Virus record (IMG/VR): IMGVR_UViG_3300024319_000003
Span: 1-64,000 of that record
DNA from: a virus
Reading direction: 5' to 3' (one strand)
DNA: 64,000 nt
The translations under genes were made by a program, and so were the position numbers. Shown here piece after piece: positions 48,586 to 58,300 of the stretch. The first letter of the stretch is position 1; each line of letters begins with the position of its first letter. Below the pieces are notes generated by a model, which saw only the letters and a program-made list of their open reading frames with translations, was not told the origin of the DNA and searched no databases.

Positions 48586-49746
48586 ATGAGTATAAAAGGA
48601 CCGGACTTAAGAGACGATGAATTTAATACATTAAATAAACCTGTTAGGGTTATAGATGTAATAATAGATAAAGATCATCCTAGATATGAACTCGCTGGTA
48701 AAGCAGCAAGTGTAGGTGGTATATTCTATAGAGAGTTAGGACTGTCCTATGATGATTCTGAATCCGGAGAAGAAGCCTTTACAGGTTTCGCACATCCATT
48801 GAACCCTAATATAAACACACTTCCTCTAAAGAATGAAATAGTATACTTAGTTAAAGGTCCAAATAAGATAATAAGTAACTCCGGAGACATCGATGTAGAT
48901 TATTATCAGACAGTTTATAAGATATTTAACCACCCCCATGTTAACGCCTACCCAGTAAAAGATGACGCAGACGCAGAGGTAGATATTCAAGACGGATTAA
49001 ACTTAAATCCAGAAATTGCCCCTTTACAACCGTACCCAGGTGATACTATAATAGAAGGTAGGTTGGCACAATCGATACGAATGTCAGGAGGTTTTTCAGA
49101 AATTAATCCATTAACAGATGAAGATAACATTAACGATCCGTTTATTCTAATAAGCAACGGTCAGACTAATGTAAACTTAAACAAGAACGGTATATACCAT
49201 ATAGTAGAAAATATAGATAAGGACCCTTCATCTATATACTTAACATCCAACCACATAGTACCAATTACATTAGCTAATCAAAAAAGAGATAGTTACGACG
49301 ATGTACCGGACTTACCAACTAAGTACCAAGGAGAACAGGTAGTACTAAACGCAGGAAGATTAACATTTAATGCTAAGACAGACGATATATTAATATCAAG
49401 CGCTAAATCAGCAGGAATAAACGCAAACACAGTTAACGTAGACGCTAGCGATTACCTCTGTATAGATGCACCTAAAATCTTTTTAGGATCTAAAGCACGT
49501 GAGTATAATAATGAAAAGAAACAACCAGTAATGAAAGGTCACGAGGTTGAGCAATTTCTTAGCGATACTATAGATATACTTAAATCAATGTGTAACGCTA
49601 TGCAAGCAGCTTCAAACGGAGGAGGACCAGTAGTAAGTTTAGTAAAAGAGGGAGCATCTGCTTTAGCAAGATTACAGCAACAACAGGCTCTTATAAATCC
49701 AAGCGGAAAGTCAAATCTTAAATCAACTAAAACCTTCGTAGAATAA
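48586..49746 (+). CDS. Baseplate central spike, gp5-like (no lysozyme domain)
   Basis: 386 residues. N-terminal OB-fold-like region (VRVIDVIIDKDHPRYELAGK, then HPLNPNINTLPLKNEIVYLV) and a C-terminal part with repeated short strands (FNAKTDDILISSAKSAGINA), like the beta-helix that ends the spike. The lysozyme domain of T4 gp5 is missing. Stop and next start share one base. Confidence 0.6.
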   Translation: MSIKGPDLRDDEFNTLNKPVRVIDVIIDKDHPRYELAGKAASVGGIFYRELGLSYDDSESGEEAFTGFAHPLNPNINTLPLKNEIVYLVKGPNKIISNSGDIDVDYYQTVYKIFNHPHVNAYPVKDDADAEVDIQDGLNLNPEIAPLQPYPGDTIIEGRLAQSIRMSGGFSEINPLTDEDNINDPFILISNGQTNVNLNKNGIYHIVENIDKDPSSIYLTSNHIVPITLANQKRDSYDDVPDLPTKYQGEQVVLNAGRLTFNAKTDDILISSAKSAGINANTVNVDASDYLCIDAPKIFLGSKAREYNNEKKQPVMKGHEVEQFLSDTIDILKSMCNAMQAASNGGGPVVSLVKEGASALARLQQQQALINPSGKSNLKSTKTFVE

Positions 49747-50594
49747 TGCCGTGTACTATCCCTCCATCGCAACTAGGCCTTTTTATAGGTAAATTAATAG
49801 GTAAACTAGAAGGGCTTATTATGGCACAAGTAACTAAGTTAATAGCTAAGGTACTTCAGGAACTACTAGGTAATTTCTGCCCAGATTTATCTATACTGGA
49901 AAATATACTTAAGACAAGAGATTCTCTAATTAATAAGATTACATTAGTCGAAAAGAAGATTGAACCTATAGCAGCATTTGCTGATAAATTAGATCCTCCG
50001 ATAAAAGCAGCAAAAATAATTATAACGTTATTAGAGATGCTACCAGTGCCAGGTACTATCGGTTTACCTCCTGGACCAGGTGGGGGTGTAATATACTCTA
50101 TTTCAGTAGGGAAACAAAACAGACTAGCTCAACTGTTAAACATAGCATGTAAGATAGTAGAGATGCTAGAGCAAGATCAGAAAGCTATCAAATATGTAAC
50201 AAACTCAGCACTAGCAACAATGACACCAGTCAAAGCAAAGCTAATGAGCTTAGATTTTAAATTATTTACATGTGTAGATAAATTACCCCAGGATCAAAAA
50301 GACCATATTATGTCTGTAATAGAAAACCTACCGTCAAATGTAGGTTTACTTGACGAGAAATCCATAGATGATGCAGGCGGAACAGTCTACGGTTACACTA
50401 AACCATCGTCAGGTAAAGAATATACAATAAAAATTGAAGAGGATAAAGATTCACCTAGTTACGCAAAACGTCGTTACGCTGTAGTCTACGATTCTTTTAA
50501 TATAGCAGTACTAAAAGGTCCTAAATCCTTTAGTTCTTCAACAAGAGTGTTGATAGACGAAATAAAATTTAGAATTAATAACCAACTTCCATAA
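49746..50594 (+). CDS. Hypothetical baseplate/tail protein (282 aa)
   Basis: Hydrophobic helical N-terminal half (LGLFIGKLIGKLEGLIMAQV), glycine/proline-rich LPPGPGGGVIYSI, and a beta-rich C-terminal part. No family recognised; position suggests a hub-associated structural role. Confidence 0.5.
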   Translation: MPCTIPPSQLGLFIGKLIGKLEGLIMAQVTKLIAKVLQELLGNFCPDLSILENILKTRDSLINKITLVEKKIEPIAAFADKLDPPIKAAKIIITLLEMLPVPGTIGLPPGPGGGVIYSISVGKQNRLAQLLNIACKIVEMLEQDQKAIKYVTNSALATMTPVKAKLMSLDFKLFTCVDKLPQDQKDHIMSVIENLPSNVGLLDEKSIDDAGGTVYGYTKPSSGKEYTIKIEEDKDSPSYAKRRYAVVYDSFNIAVLKGPKSFSSSTRVLIDEIKFRINNQLP

Positions 50595-50611
50595 CATAAC
50601 TATTTATATAT

Positions 50612-51043
50612 ATGAAACTAGATCAACTAAGAAAAATAATCAGGGAAGAAGTACGATCTGCAGTTAAATCAGAATTACAAGAAGTAATGAATGAGGCAAT
50701 TAAGATCGCAAGCAACCCTAGTGCACCACAGGCAACAGTAAATACTCAGAGAGTACCTGTTAAGAAACCAATAGTAGCACCAAAAACAGGTAAAACATCT
50801 CTAGATGAGATGTTAAGAATGACTAAGTCTACGATGACTAATCAAGAATACAAAAACGTATTCTCTGGAACATCTAACATGGTACAAGGAGGCACTAATA
50901 TGGCTACTAGCATGGCATCTCAAATGGGACTGCAAGGAGGACCAGCACCCGGAATAGATATAAGTTCTCTAGACTTTGTTAAAAAAGCAGGAGAAGTATT
51001 TAAAGCATCTAACAATGTAGATGCAGCAAAACAATTAATATAG
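50612..51043 (+). CDS. Hypothetical tail protein (143 aa)
   Basis: N-terminal coiled coil (IIREEVRSAVKSELQEVMNE), a basic Pro-rich linker, then a Met/Gly-rich part (SMASQMGLQGGPAPG). TATTTATA at 50601 sits 11 bp before the ATG. No family recognised. Confidence 0.5.
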   Translation: MKLDQLRKIIREEVRSAVKSELQEVMNEAIKIASNPSAPQATVNTQRVPVKKPIVAPKTGKTSLDEMLRMTKSTMTNQEYKNVFSGTSNMVQGGTNMATSMASQMGLQGGPAPGIDISSLDFVKKAGEVFKASNNVDAAKQLI

Positions 51044-51048
51044 AGTAA

Positions 51049-51456
51049 ATGGCATTTGAAGCAAAAAAGATTAATCCGTTAGATTTACAACCTAGAAAAG
51101 CAATAGGTGTAGCGATACCTTTCTCAGGTAATGCTGTATTTAATTCTACATATCAATCTATTGATGCGATCAAAGCAAATTTAATAAATTACCTACTAAC
51201 AGGAAAAGGTGAAAGATATCTTAGACCTACGTTTGGTTCAGGACTTAGAAGTATGCTTTTTGAAAACGCTACTGTTGAAAACTTAGAAGATATTGAAGTA
51301 CTAATAAGAGAAGCATTAGTAAACTATTTCCCTGAACTTAATATTATAGACTTATTTCTAGAAAATAAAACAGAATATAACACAATAGAGTTTGGCTTAA
51401 AGTTTGCCATAGTAGGAACAGACTTAGAGGATGAAATCTTAATTAACATAGTATAA
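51049..51456 (+). CDS. 25: Baseplate wedge protein, gp25-like
   Basis: 135 residues. IKANLINYLLTGKGERYLRP, followed by FGSGLRSMLFEN, is the gp25/phage baseplate W signature. Part of the T4 baseplate wedge with gp6. Two bp before the gp6-like gene. Confidence 0.9.
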   Translation: MAFEAKKINPLDLQPRKAIGVAIPFSGNAVFNSTYQSIDAIKANLINYLLTGKGERYLRPTFGSGLRSMLFENATVENLEDIEVLIREALVNYFPELNIIDLFLENKTEYNTIEFGLKFAIVGTDLEDEILINIV

Positions 51457-51458
51457 AA

Positions 51459-53252
51459 ATGGCTCAAAATATTAGTATAAAATATACAGACAAAGACTTT
51501 AACAGCTTAAGACAGCAGTTAATAGAGATGTCTAAGAACTACTTCCCAGATAGCTATAACGACTTCTCTGCAACATCACCAGGTATGATGTTTATGGAAA
51601 TGTCTGCTTATGTAGGAGACATATTATCTTTCTACCAAGACTCACAACTTCAAGAAACATACCTACAGTACGCTCAAAACCCAAGTAACCTATATACATT
51701 AGCTTACATGATGGGATATCGACCAAGAGCAACAAGAGCATCATCAGTAGAAATCGAAGTATCACAACGTGTAGCCGCATCAGGAGCATCCTATACACCA
51801 GATTGGGATCAAGCCTTATCTGTAAACGGCAATGTTCAATTAGAATACGGTAAACAAAAATTTGTAATTAATCAACCAGTTGATTTTAAATTTTCCAGTT
51901 CTTATGACCCTACAGATGTTACAATTTTTTCATTAATGGGAGATAATCCTTCGGAATTCATACTTACAAAAAAGGCAACAGCATCAGCAGGAGAGATAGC
52001 TACTAAAACAGTAGAAGTAATAGGACACCAGCAAAACTTTACTTTTGAAATAGATGACATTAATATAATAGGAGTACTTGATATAGTAGACAGCAATGGA
52101 GATAAATGGTACGAAGTACCGTACTTAGGTCAAGAAACAGTATATGAAACTACAAACATCACAGGGTCAGAAGACCTATTAACATTAATCAATGTTCCGA
52201 GAAGATTTGTAACAAGATTAAGGTCTAACAACCAAATGCAAGTTCAATTCGGATCAGGAGCACCAACAACAGAGAATACAGCTGTTGTACCTAACCCGAC
52301 AAATATTGGTTCTCCATTCACTGGAGGTATAAGTAGACTAGATTATGCATATGATCCTTCTAACTTCTTATATACAGACAGTTACGGTATAGCACCATCT
52401 AGCACCGTACTGACAGTTAGGTATCTACGAGGTGGAGGAGTTGCATCAAATGTAGAAGCAAACACACTTACAACTTCAACAAATGCTACATATACAGCAA
52501 TAGATAATACCTATTCAGGTACGTTAACTTATAATAATCCAAAACCTGCAACGGGAGGTAAAGACGGAGATTCAGCAGAAGAAGTAAGACAAAACTCTCT
52601 TAAAGCTTTTGCAGAGCAAGGTAGACTAGTAACTAAGCAAGATTATGCATTTAGAGCCTTGACTATGACACCTAATCTAGGAGCAATAGCTAAATCATTT
52701 GTGACAACACCAGACATAGTTACAACAAGTAATGCCAAAAGCTATGATAGAATTGACAGTACTAATGTATGTTTGTATGTTTTAGCGTATGATAAGGATT
52801 ATAAACTAACAGAAGGTTCAACACAACTTAAAAATAATCTAAAAGAATACCTTGCACCGTATATGATGTTAACCGATTCTCTTGATATTAAAGATGCTTA
52901 CATTATAAACATAGGTATTAATTATGATATAATATCACTACCTAATTACAATTCTAGAGAAGTTCTATTCAACTGCTCTTTAGCATTAAAGAATTACTTT
53001 AGAACATCGAATCGATTAATTAATCAACCGATAAACTTATCAACAGTATATACATTATTAGATAGAATAAAAGGAGTTCAAACAATACAGAATATTAAGA
53101 TAACAACTAAAACCGGAGGTAGCTATTCTGAGTACGATTACGATATACCGGGAGCAATGAAAGACAATATTATTTTCCCTTCATTAGATCCTATGATATT
53201 TGAATTAAAATACCCAGACAACGATATTCAAGGTAGAATAACAACATTATAA
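51459..53252 (+). CDS. 6: Baseplate wedge protein, gp6-like (baseplate J family)
   Basis: 597 residues. NISIKYTDKDFNSLRQQLIE, SATSPGMMFMEMSAYVGDIL and NPSNLYTLAYMMGYRPRATR are the gp6 N-terminal core. The C-terminal J-like part includes QDYAFRALTM and LKNYLRT-type stretches (FNCSLALKNYFRTSN). Forms the wedge backbone with gp25 and, in T4, gp7. Confidence 0.9.
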   Translation: MAQNISIKYTDKDFNSLRQQLIEMSKNYFPDSYNDFSATSPGMMFMEMSAYVGDILSFYQDSQLQETYLQYAQNPSNLYTLAYMMGYRPRATRASSVEIEVSQRVAASGASYTPDWDQALSVNGNVQLEYGKQKFVINQPVDFKFSSSYDPTDVTIFSLMGDNPSEFILTKKATASAGEIATKTVEVIGHQQNFTFEIDDINIIGVLDIVDSNGDKWYEVPYLGQETVYETTNITGSEDLLTLINVPRRFVTRLRSNNQMQVQFGSGAPTTENTAVVPNPTNIGSPFTGGISRLDYAYDPSNFLYTDSYGIAPSSTVLTVRYLRGGGVASNVEANTLTTSTNATYTAIDNTYSGTLTYNNPKPATGGKDGDSAEEVRQNSLKAFAEQGRLVTKQDYAFRALTMTPNLGAIAKSFVTTPDIVTTSNAKSYDRIDSTNVCLYVLAYDKDYKLTEGSTQLKNNLKEYLAPYMMLTDSLDIKDAYIINIGINYDIISLPNYNSREVLFNCSLALKNYFRTSNRLINQPINLSTVYTLLDRIKGVQTIQNIKITTKTGGSYSEYDYDIPGAMKDNIIFPSLDPMIFELKYPDNDIQGRITTL

Positions 53253-53254
53253 AA

Positions 53255-54313
53255 ATGGCACTATACAGAATTTTTCCTACTCAAGACTCAACAATATACT
53301 CTCAATACCCGTATAAGAATACCGGTAGAGATGAGTTACTAGAAATAGGTGGATTTCCATCTTCTGGAACAGGGTTTACTGCTAGAGCATTAATTGAGTT
53401 TAAAACAGAAGATATACAAGAAGTATTAACAGATAAAGCAGGAGGCTCAGACTTTTCTGCTAGCTTAAAATGTTTCTTAAACTTTGCATCTGAAATACCT
53501 AGTAGCTTTAAAGTAGAAAGTCATGTAATTACAAGAGCATGGGGAGAAGGATTAGGTAAGCTTGGAGATAACCCAGAAAGCAAAGGTGGATGCTCTTGGA
53601 CAGCAAGTGACTCAGGTACTAACTGGTCATCTGCAGGAGGAGATTATGTAGGTACAAATAGTGGTGTTATTGTTAGTGCATCTAAGTCATTAGATAAAAC
53701 TACACCTTATGACTTGGATTTAAATATAACTAACGCAGTTAATGAATGGACTAAAGATGTCAGTCCACTAGCTAACAATGGGTTACTACTCAAAGTAGAA
53801 GATGCTTACGAAAACTTTACATCAGCATCTATAAGATTAAAATACTATTCCAGCGACACCAACACAATCTACCCACCATATTTAGAAATAAAATGGGATG
53901 ATTTTAGTCATAATTCTGGTTCACTACCAACATTAACAGATGCAGATGCAGTTATTACTTTAAAAAATAATAAAGGTAAATACGCAGATGAAGGAAAGGT
54001 AAGGTTTAGAGTAAATTCAAGACCAAACTATCCAACTAGAACCTTTACTACATCGTCTGCATATACTGTTAATTATGCTCTACCAACTGCATCGTACTGG
54101 GGACTTAGAGATGAGTTTACAGAGGAAATGATAGTTGACTTTGATACTACGTTTACTAAACTAAGCTGTGATAGTAAATCTAACTATTTTGATATATACT
54201 TAGACGGTCTTCAACCAGAGAGATTTTATAAGGTATTAATAAAATCAGAAATAGACGGAACAGATGTAGTAATAGATAATGACCAAATCTTTAAGATTGT
54301 AAGAAATGGATAG
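53255..54313 (+). CDS. Tail/baseplate protein with DNRLRE-like beta domain
   Basis: 352 residues. RIFPTQDSTIYSQYPYKNTG matches the start of the DNRLRE beta-jelly domain; residues about 1-200 carry it, followed by a second beta region. DNRLRE modules typically appear on surface and fibre proteins. Overlaps the next start by 8 bp. Confidence 0.6.
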   Translation: MALYRIFPTQDSTIYSQYPYKNTGRDELLEIGGFPSSGTGFTARALIEFKTEDIQEVLTDKAGGSDFSASLKCFLNFASEIPSSFKVESHVITRAWGEGLGKLGDNPESKGGCSWTASDSGTNWSSAGGDYVGTNSGVIVSASKSLDKTTPYDLDLNITNAVNEWTKDVSPLANNGLLLKVEDAYENFTSASIRLKYYSSDTNTIYPPYLEIKWDDFSHNSGSLPTLTDADAVITLKNNKGKYADEGKVRFRVNSRPNYPTRTFTTSSAYTVNYALPTASYWGLRDEFTEEMIVDFDTTFTKLSCDSKSNYFDIYLDGLQPERFYKVLIKSEIDGTDVVIDNDQIFKIVRNG

Positions 54314-55295
54314 TAAAAAAGTAAAAATATCAAAAACAGTATTTGATAAGAGTTCATTTAGGAACACTATCGATAGTAAGTTTACTTTTTTTAAAGAACC
54401 CGAACCTATTGTAGACCCTGACACAATAGAAGAGCTCTTTAGACTGTACTCGAAACTATATTTGCTAATACCCGTAGAAGGAGAAAGAGATAGTCATCAG
54501 TACCTAGTAGAAAAAAGTTCAGAACTGTACCAAATTGATAGGCAGTTAGAATCAATTCAACCACTACTTGATGAAGTAGCACAATTGCGACAGCAGATAT
54601 TAGATGGAAATAGACGAATTGCTGAATTAGAAATACAATTAGCAACAGGTAACGAAATATCTTACGAGGATGTAGAAAAAGTTGCTTTATTACAAGCAGA
54701 TCTAGCAGCAGCAAATGCAAATATAGTTGCACTAGAAACTGCAAACACAATAGCTAACAGTGCAGCAGAAGCAGCACAAGAAGCAAACGCCGCCCAAGCA
54801 GAAGCACAAGCTACAGCAGATGCACAAGCAGCAGAAGCAGAAGCACAAGCAGCATCTTCCCAAGCAGATGTAGATGAACTTATTAGTATATTCAAAGACG
54901 GTAACCAGGTATTAGGTCGAGCATATAATTATATGAAACATAACAATACCATTAATATTTTTCACTGGCATAGAGGACCTACATGGGTTAGAGCGATAGC
55001 AAATAACTATAAAAATAAATTCTACTGGATGTTCGGAAAAGATTCATCAGATAAAGGAGACTGGAATTCAAGAAGAGGCGGAGATAGTTCCTACTTTATA
55101 CCTGCAACACCGAGGGAATCAAAGGAAATGACATTAGACTTTTTTGTAGAAGAGTTAAAACAAGCAGGGTATAAAGCTGATGCAATTGTTGAAGCAGCAA
55201 ACAAAACAGGAAGTATGAATAACAAAGTATCTTTTAGGCTTATAACATTTAACGATCCTGATGCTGAAAACGAAGTTGGATATAGGTTATTATAA
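54306..55295 (+). CDS. Ala-rich coiled-coil tail protein (329 aa)
   Basis: Central coiled coil (about 85-195) very rich in Ala and Gln/Glu, flanked by globular ends. The C-terminal end has HWHRGPTWVRAIANNYKNKF. Likely elongated, trimeric-looking structural part. No family recognised. Confidence 0.5.
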   Translation: MDSKKVKISKTVFDKSSFRNTIDSKFTFFKEPEPIVDPDTIEELFRLYSKLYLLIPVEGERDSHQYLVEKSSELYQIDRQLESIQPLLDEVAQLRQQILDGNRRIAELEIQLATGNEISYEDVEKVALLQADLAAANANIVALETANTIANSAAEAAQEANAAQAEAQATADAQAAEAEAQAASSQADVDELISIFKDGNQVLGRAYNYMKHNNTINIFHWHRGPTWVRAIANNYKNKFYWMFGKDSSDKGDWNSRRGGDSSYFIPATPRESKEMTLDFFVEELKQAGYKADAIVEAANKTGSMNNKVSFRLITFNDPDAENEVGYRLL

Positions 55296-55326
55296 AGTAG
55301 TAAATAGATTAAAATAAAAAAAGTAA

Positions 55327-58300
55327 ATGGCTAAAGTAACATACACTTCACAAGATATTATTGCTAATAGCTTACCTGATGTAGAGAAATACTCAAGTAA
55401 GGATCTTAATTTAATAGACAATTTTAAAGTTAACAAGGAGTTTGACTTTAATAAGCATTATATTGAGACTCACTTCTATACGGTAAATAATTATAGACTG
55501 TACTCTTCGTATAACTACTCACTTCCGGTTCCAAACCTAAGTATACCCACAGAAGATCAAAAATCAACAGAAATAGAATTAAAACCTGCTGAACTAGCCA
55601 TACAGCAAGGATTTGCACGTACTAAAGTAAAGGTACTATTTCACTTTTTAAACGATGTATTCACAATAGGTAACGGTAAGCAAGATTTATACATACACAG
55701 TATATCAACAGACCGTAAAGAAGTTTTACTTTATTCCGATAAGATAAAAGTTAACGAGTTAATTAATAGAACAGACGAACTAAAAGAAAAGATAAAGAGT
55801 AAGAGTTACTTTGAAGAACTTTCCCTTAACATGGGAGATAATGATCTTCTGATAGTAACAAATATAGATACATTCCAACTAGATAACAAATACACAGTTG
55901 CACTTAGACTGTATGAACCATTACCTGATAAATATGATATTAAGAGTGATGTTCAACTAGTAGAAAAAGTATCAGATTCAATAGCTACTTTAGTTATACC
56001 TGATATAGAGGAAGAAGAAAGACAGGCTCCAAAGCTAAGACAAGCAAACTTTTCTGTAGAATTAGAGACTCAAGACAGTACACCTACAGAGTACTTTAAA
56101 TTAAATGATTTATTTAGTTATGAATCTAATAACTCTAATAAAGAATTATTTTCACTCATAAATGAAAAGAGTGCCAACATCGGCATAGACCATAGAGAGT
56201 ATGAAAACTTTATTCACTTTTCTTCTGCTGAAGAAAGACTTAGAAACTTTAAATATAAAGTAAGTCTACTAGAAGCATATGAGAGTGACCTACTTACAGA
56301 ACAAGGAATTAACAATCCTAACACAGTAGCAGCAAGCGGAAGTATAGTAGCAACAAGGAACCTAATAGATGGTATAGTAAATAATTTTGATCACTATGAA
56401 AGGTTCCTATACTATGAAAGTGGATCTAAGTCGTGGCCTAAGTCTAATGATGATAAACCTTATGTAAATTTAGAGATAAGTAATACAGCATCGGTAGCGT
56501 GGTTTGACGAACAGATAACATCTGCATCTTCTTATGATGCAAGAAATCTAGATGTATTGACCGGATTTCTACCAGAATATATAGCAGACGATGATAATAA
56601 TAAAGCAGCTATTACATTTACTCATATGCTCGGTCAGCATTACGATAACTTATGGATATACACTAAAGCTCTAACAGATAAGTACGATACAGATAACAGG
56701 TTAGATTACGGTATATCTAAAGACTTAGTACAGGAGGCAGTAAAGAGTATGGGAATAAAACTGTATAATTCTGTTGAAGGCACAAACGACTTATTCAGTT
56801 ACATTATACAGGATACATACGATAGCGGTAGTCAAAGCGAAGTAATAAATCACTACGCAGGTCCTTTTACTGAAGCAGAATTTGCAAGTGGCTTTATAAG
56901 ATTTAGAAGTGATTCAAATACTGCAGATAGTAATATGACAATTACTTTAACTTCTGTACAAGGAACAACAATTACATACCAAGCTACTAACGATGTATCA
57001 AAAACATCTACTATAGATGCAGCAACAGGTAATACATTATTTTATATAGGAAATGCAGGTGTTTACACTGGAGCAGTTGCAAGAGAGTATCGATTTAATA
57101 ATGCTATAAAAAGTAGTAATGGACACGGTGGAGAATTTACTTATGAATCAACATCTATAGCTGGAGAGATAGTAATAAAACAAACAATAGCAGGACCGCA
57201 AGGAAATATAGCATGGATAACAGGTTCTAGCTTTTATGGAGCAGGTCAACTATCCGGAGGAATGTCAACTGCATTTACAGGTGGCACCACTTCTACCGGC
57301 AAATCTATATCTACAAAAGATTATGAAGCAAGTGTATATAAAAGACTCTACCACAACATACCACTTTTACTTAAATCAAAAGGTACAGAACGGGGACTAA
57401 GAGCACTTATAAACTGCTTTGGTATACCTAAAGACTTTTTAACAATTAAAACATTCGGGCAGCATGAAGACTCGATATATTTTGGACCGGAAAATGCCTA
57501 TACATCTTCTTTAAACAGCGTAACAGTAATACCATCCATCCCAGAAGATGGAAAAGTACTAACTGGTAATAGATCAATAACATTAGAAAATCCACAAGGA
57601 AATAGACAATCTACTAACATATATAAGTCAAGAAAAGTAGAAGTAGGGTTTTCACCTTCAACAGTGTTAAATAAGTACATTAATGAACAAGCAGACTTAA
57701 TAAGAGCAAACTACACACAAGCACAGTTTAGTCTAGATCATTGGATTGGAGATCCTAGAGATCTTAATAAAGATGTTTATGAATCACCTGATTATAAGTT
57801 TAAGTATACGCTAGAGAGACTGAAGTACAATATTTTTCCGGATTTAGGAAAAGAGTATTTAAATTACAATCTAAAAGATTTTGTACGTATTTTTAAATTC
57901 TACGATAACGTACTCTTTAAAATGATTAAAGATTTTGTACCCTCTAATGCAAATTTAGATGTAGGTATTATCATACAGCCACATAGTTTAGAACGATCCA
58001 AAATTAAATCACCCTCAGTCGAAGGAACTGATAATACTTACTCAGCAAGTATAGATACAGCTTTTGTAACAGGTTCTTCAGCAGGAGCGTACAATGATAA
58101 GGTATTACCGGAAAATAAACACCTAAAAGGGCTACCTGTTAATTTCAGCCCAGGTAAGGTAGGGGGACATTCAGATATTAATTTTCATATAAATTTTGCT
58201 ACTGGATCAGCAGACTTTGGTGAAATAGTCCCACAGGGTACAGTATTTTACCATCCAGATGGAACTGAGTACAATATAGAAGAAGTATATAAACCAGGTA

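Noticed and set aside
54700-54860. Repetitive GCAGCA-type sequence as DNA repeat
   Set aside because: It encodes the Ala/Gln-rich coiled coil; codon repetition explains it.
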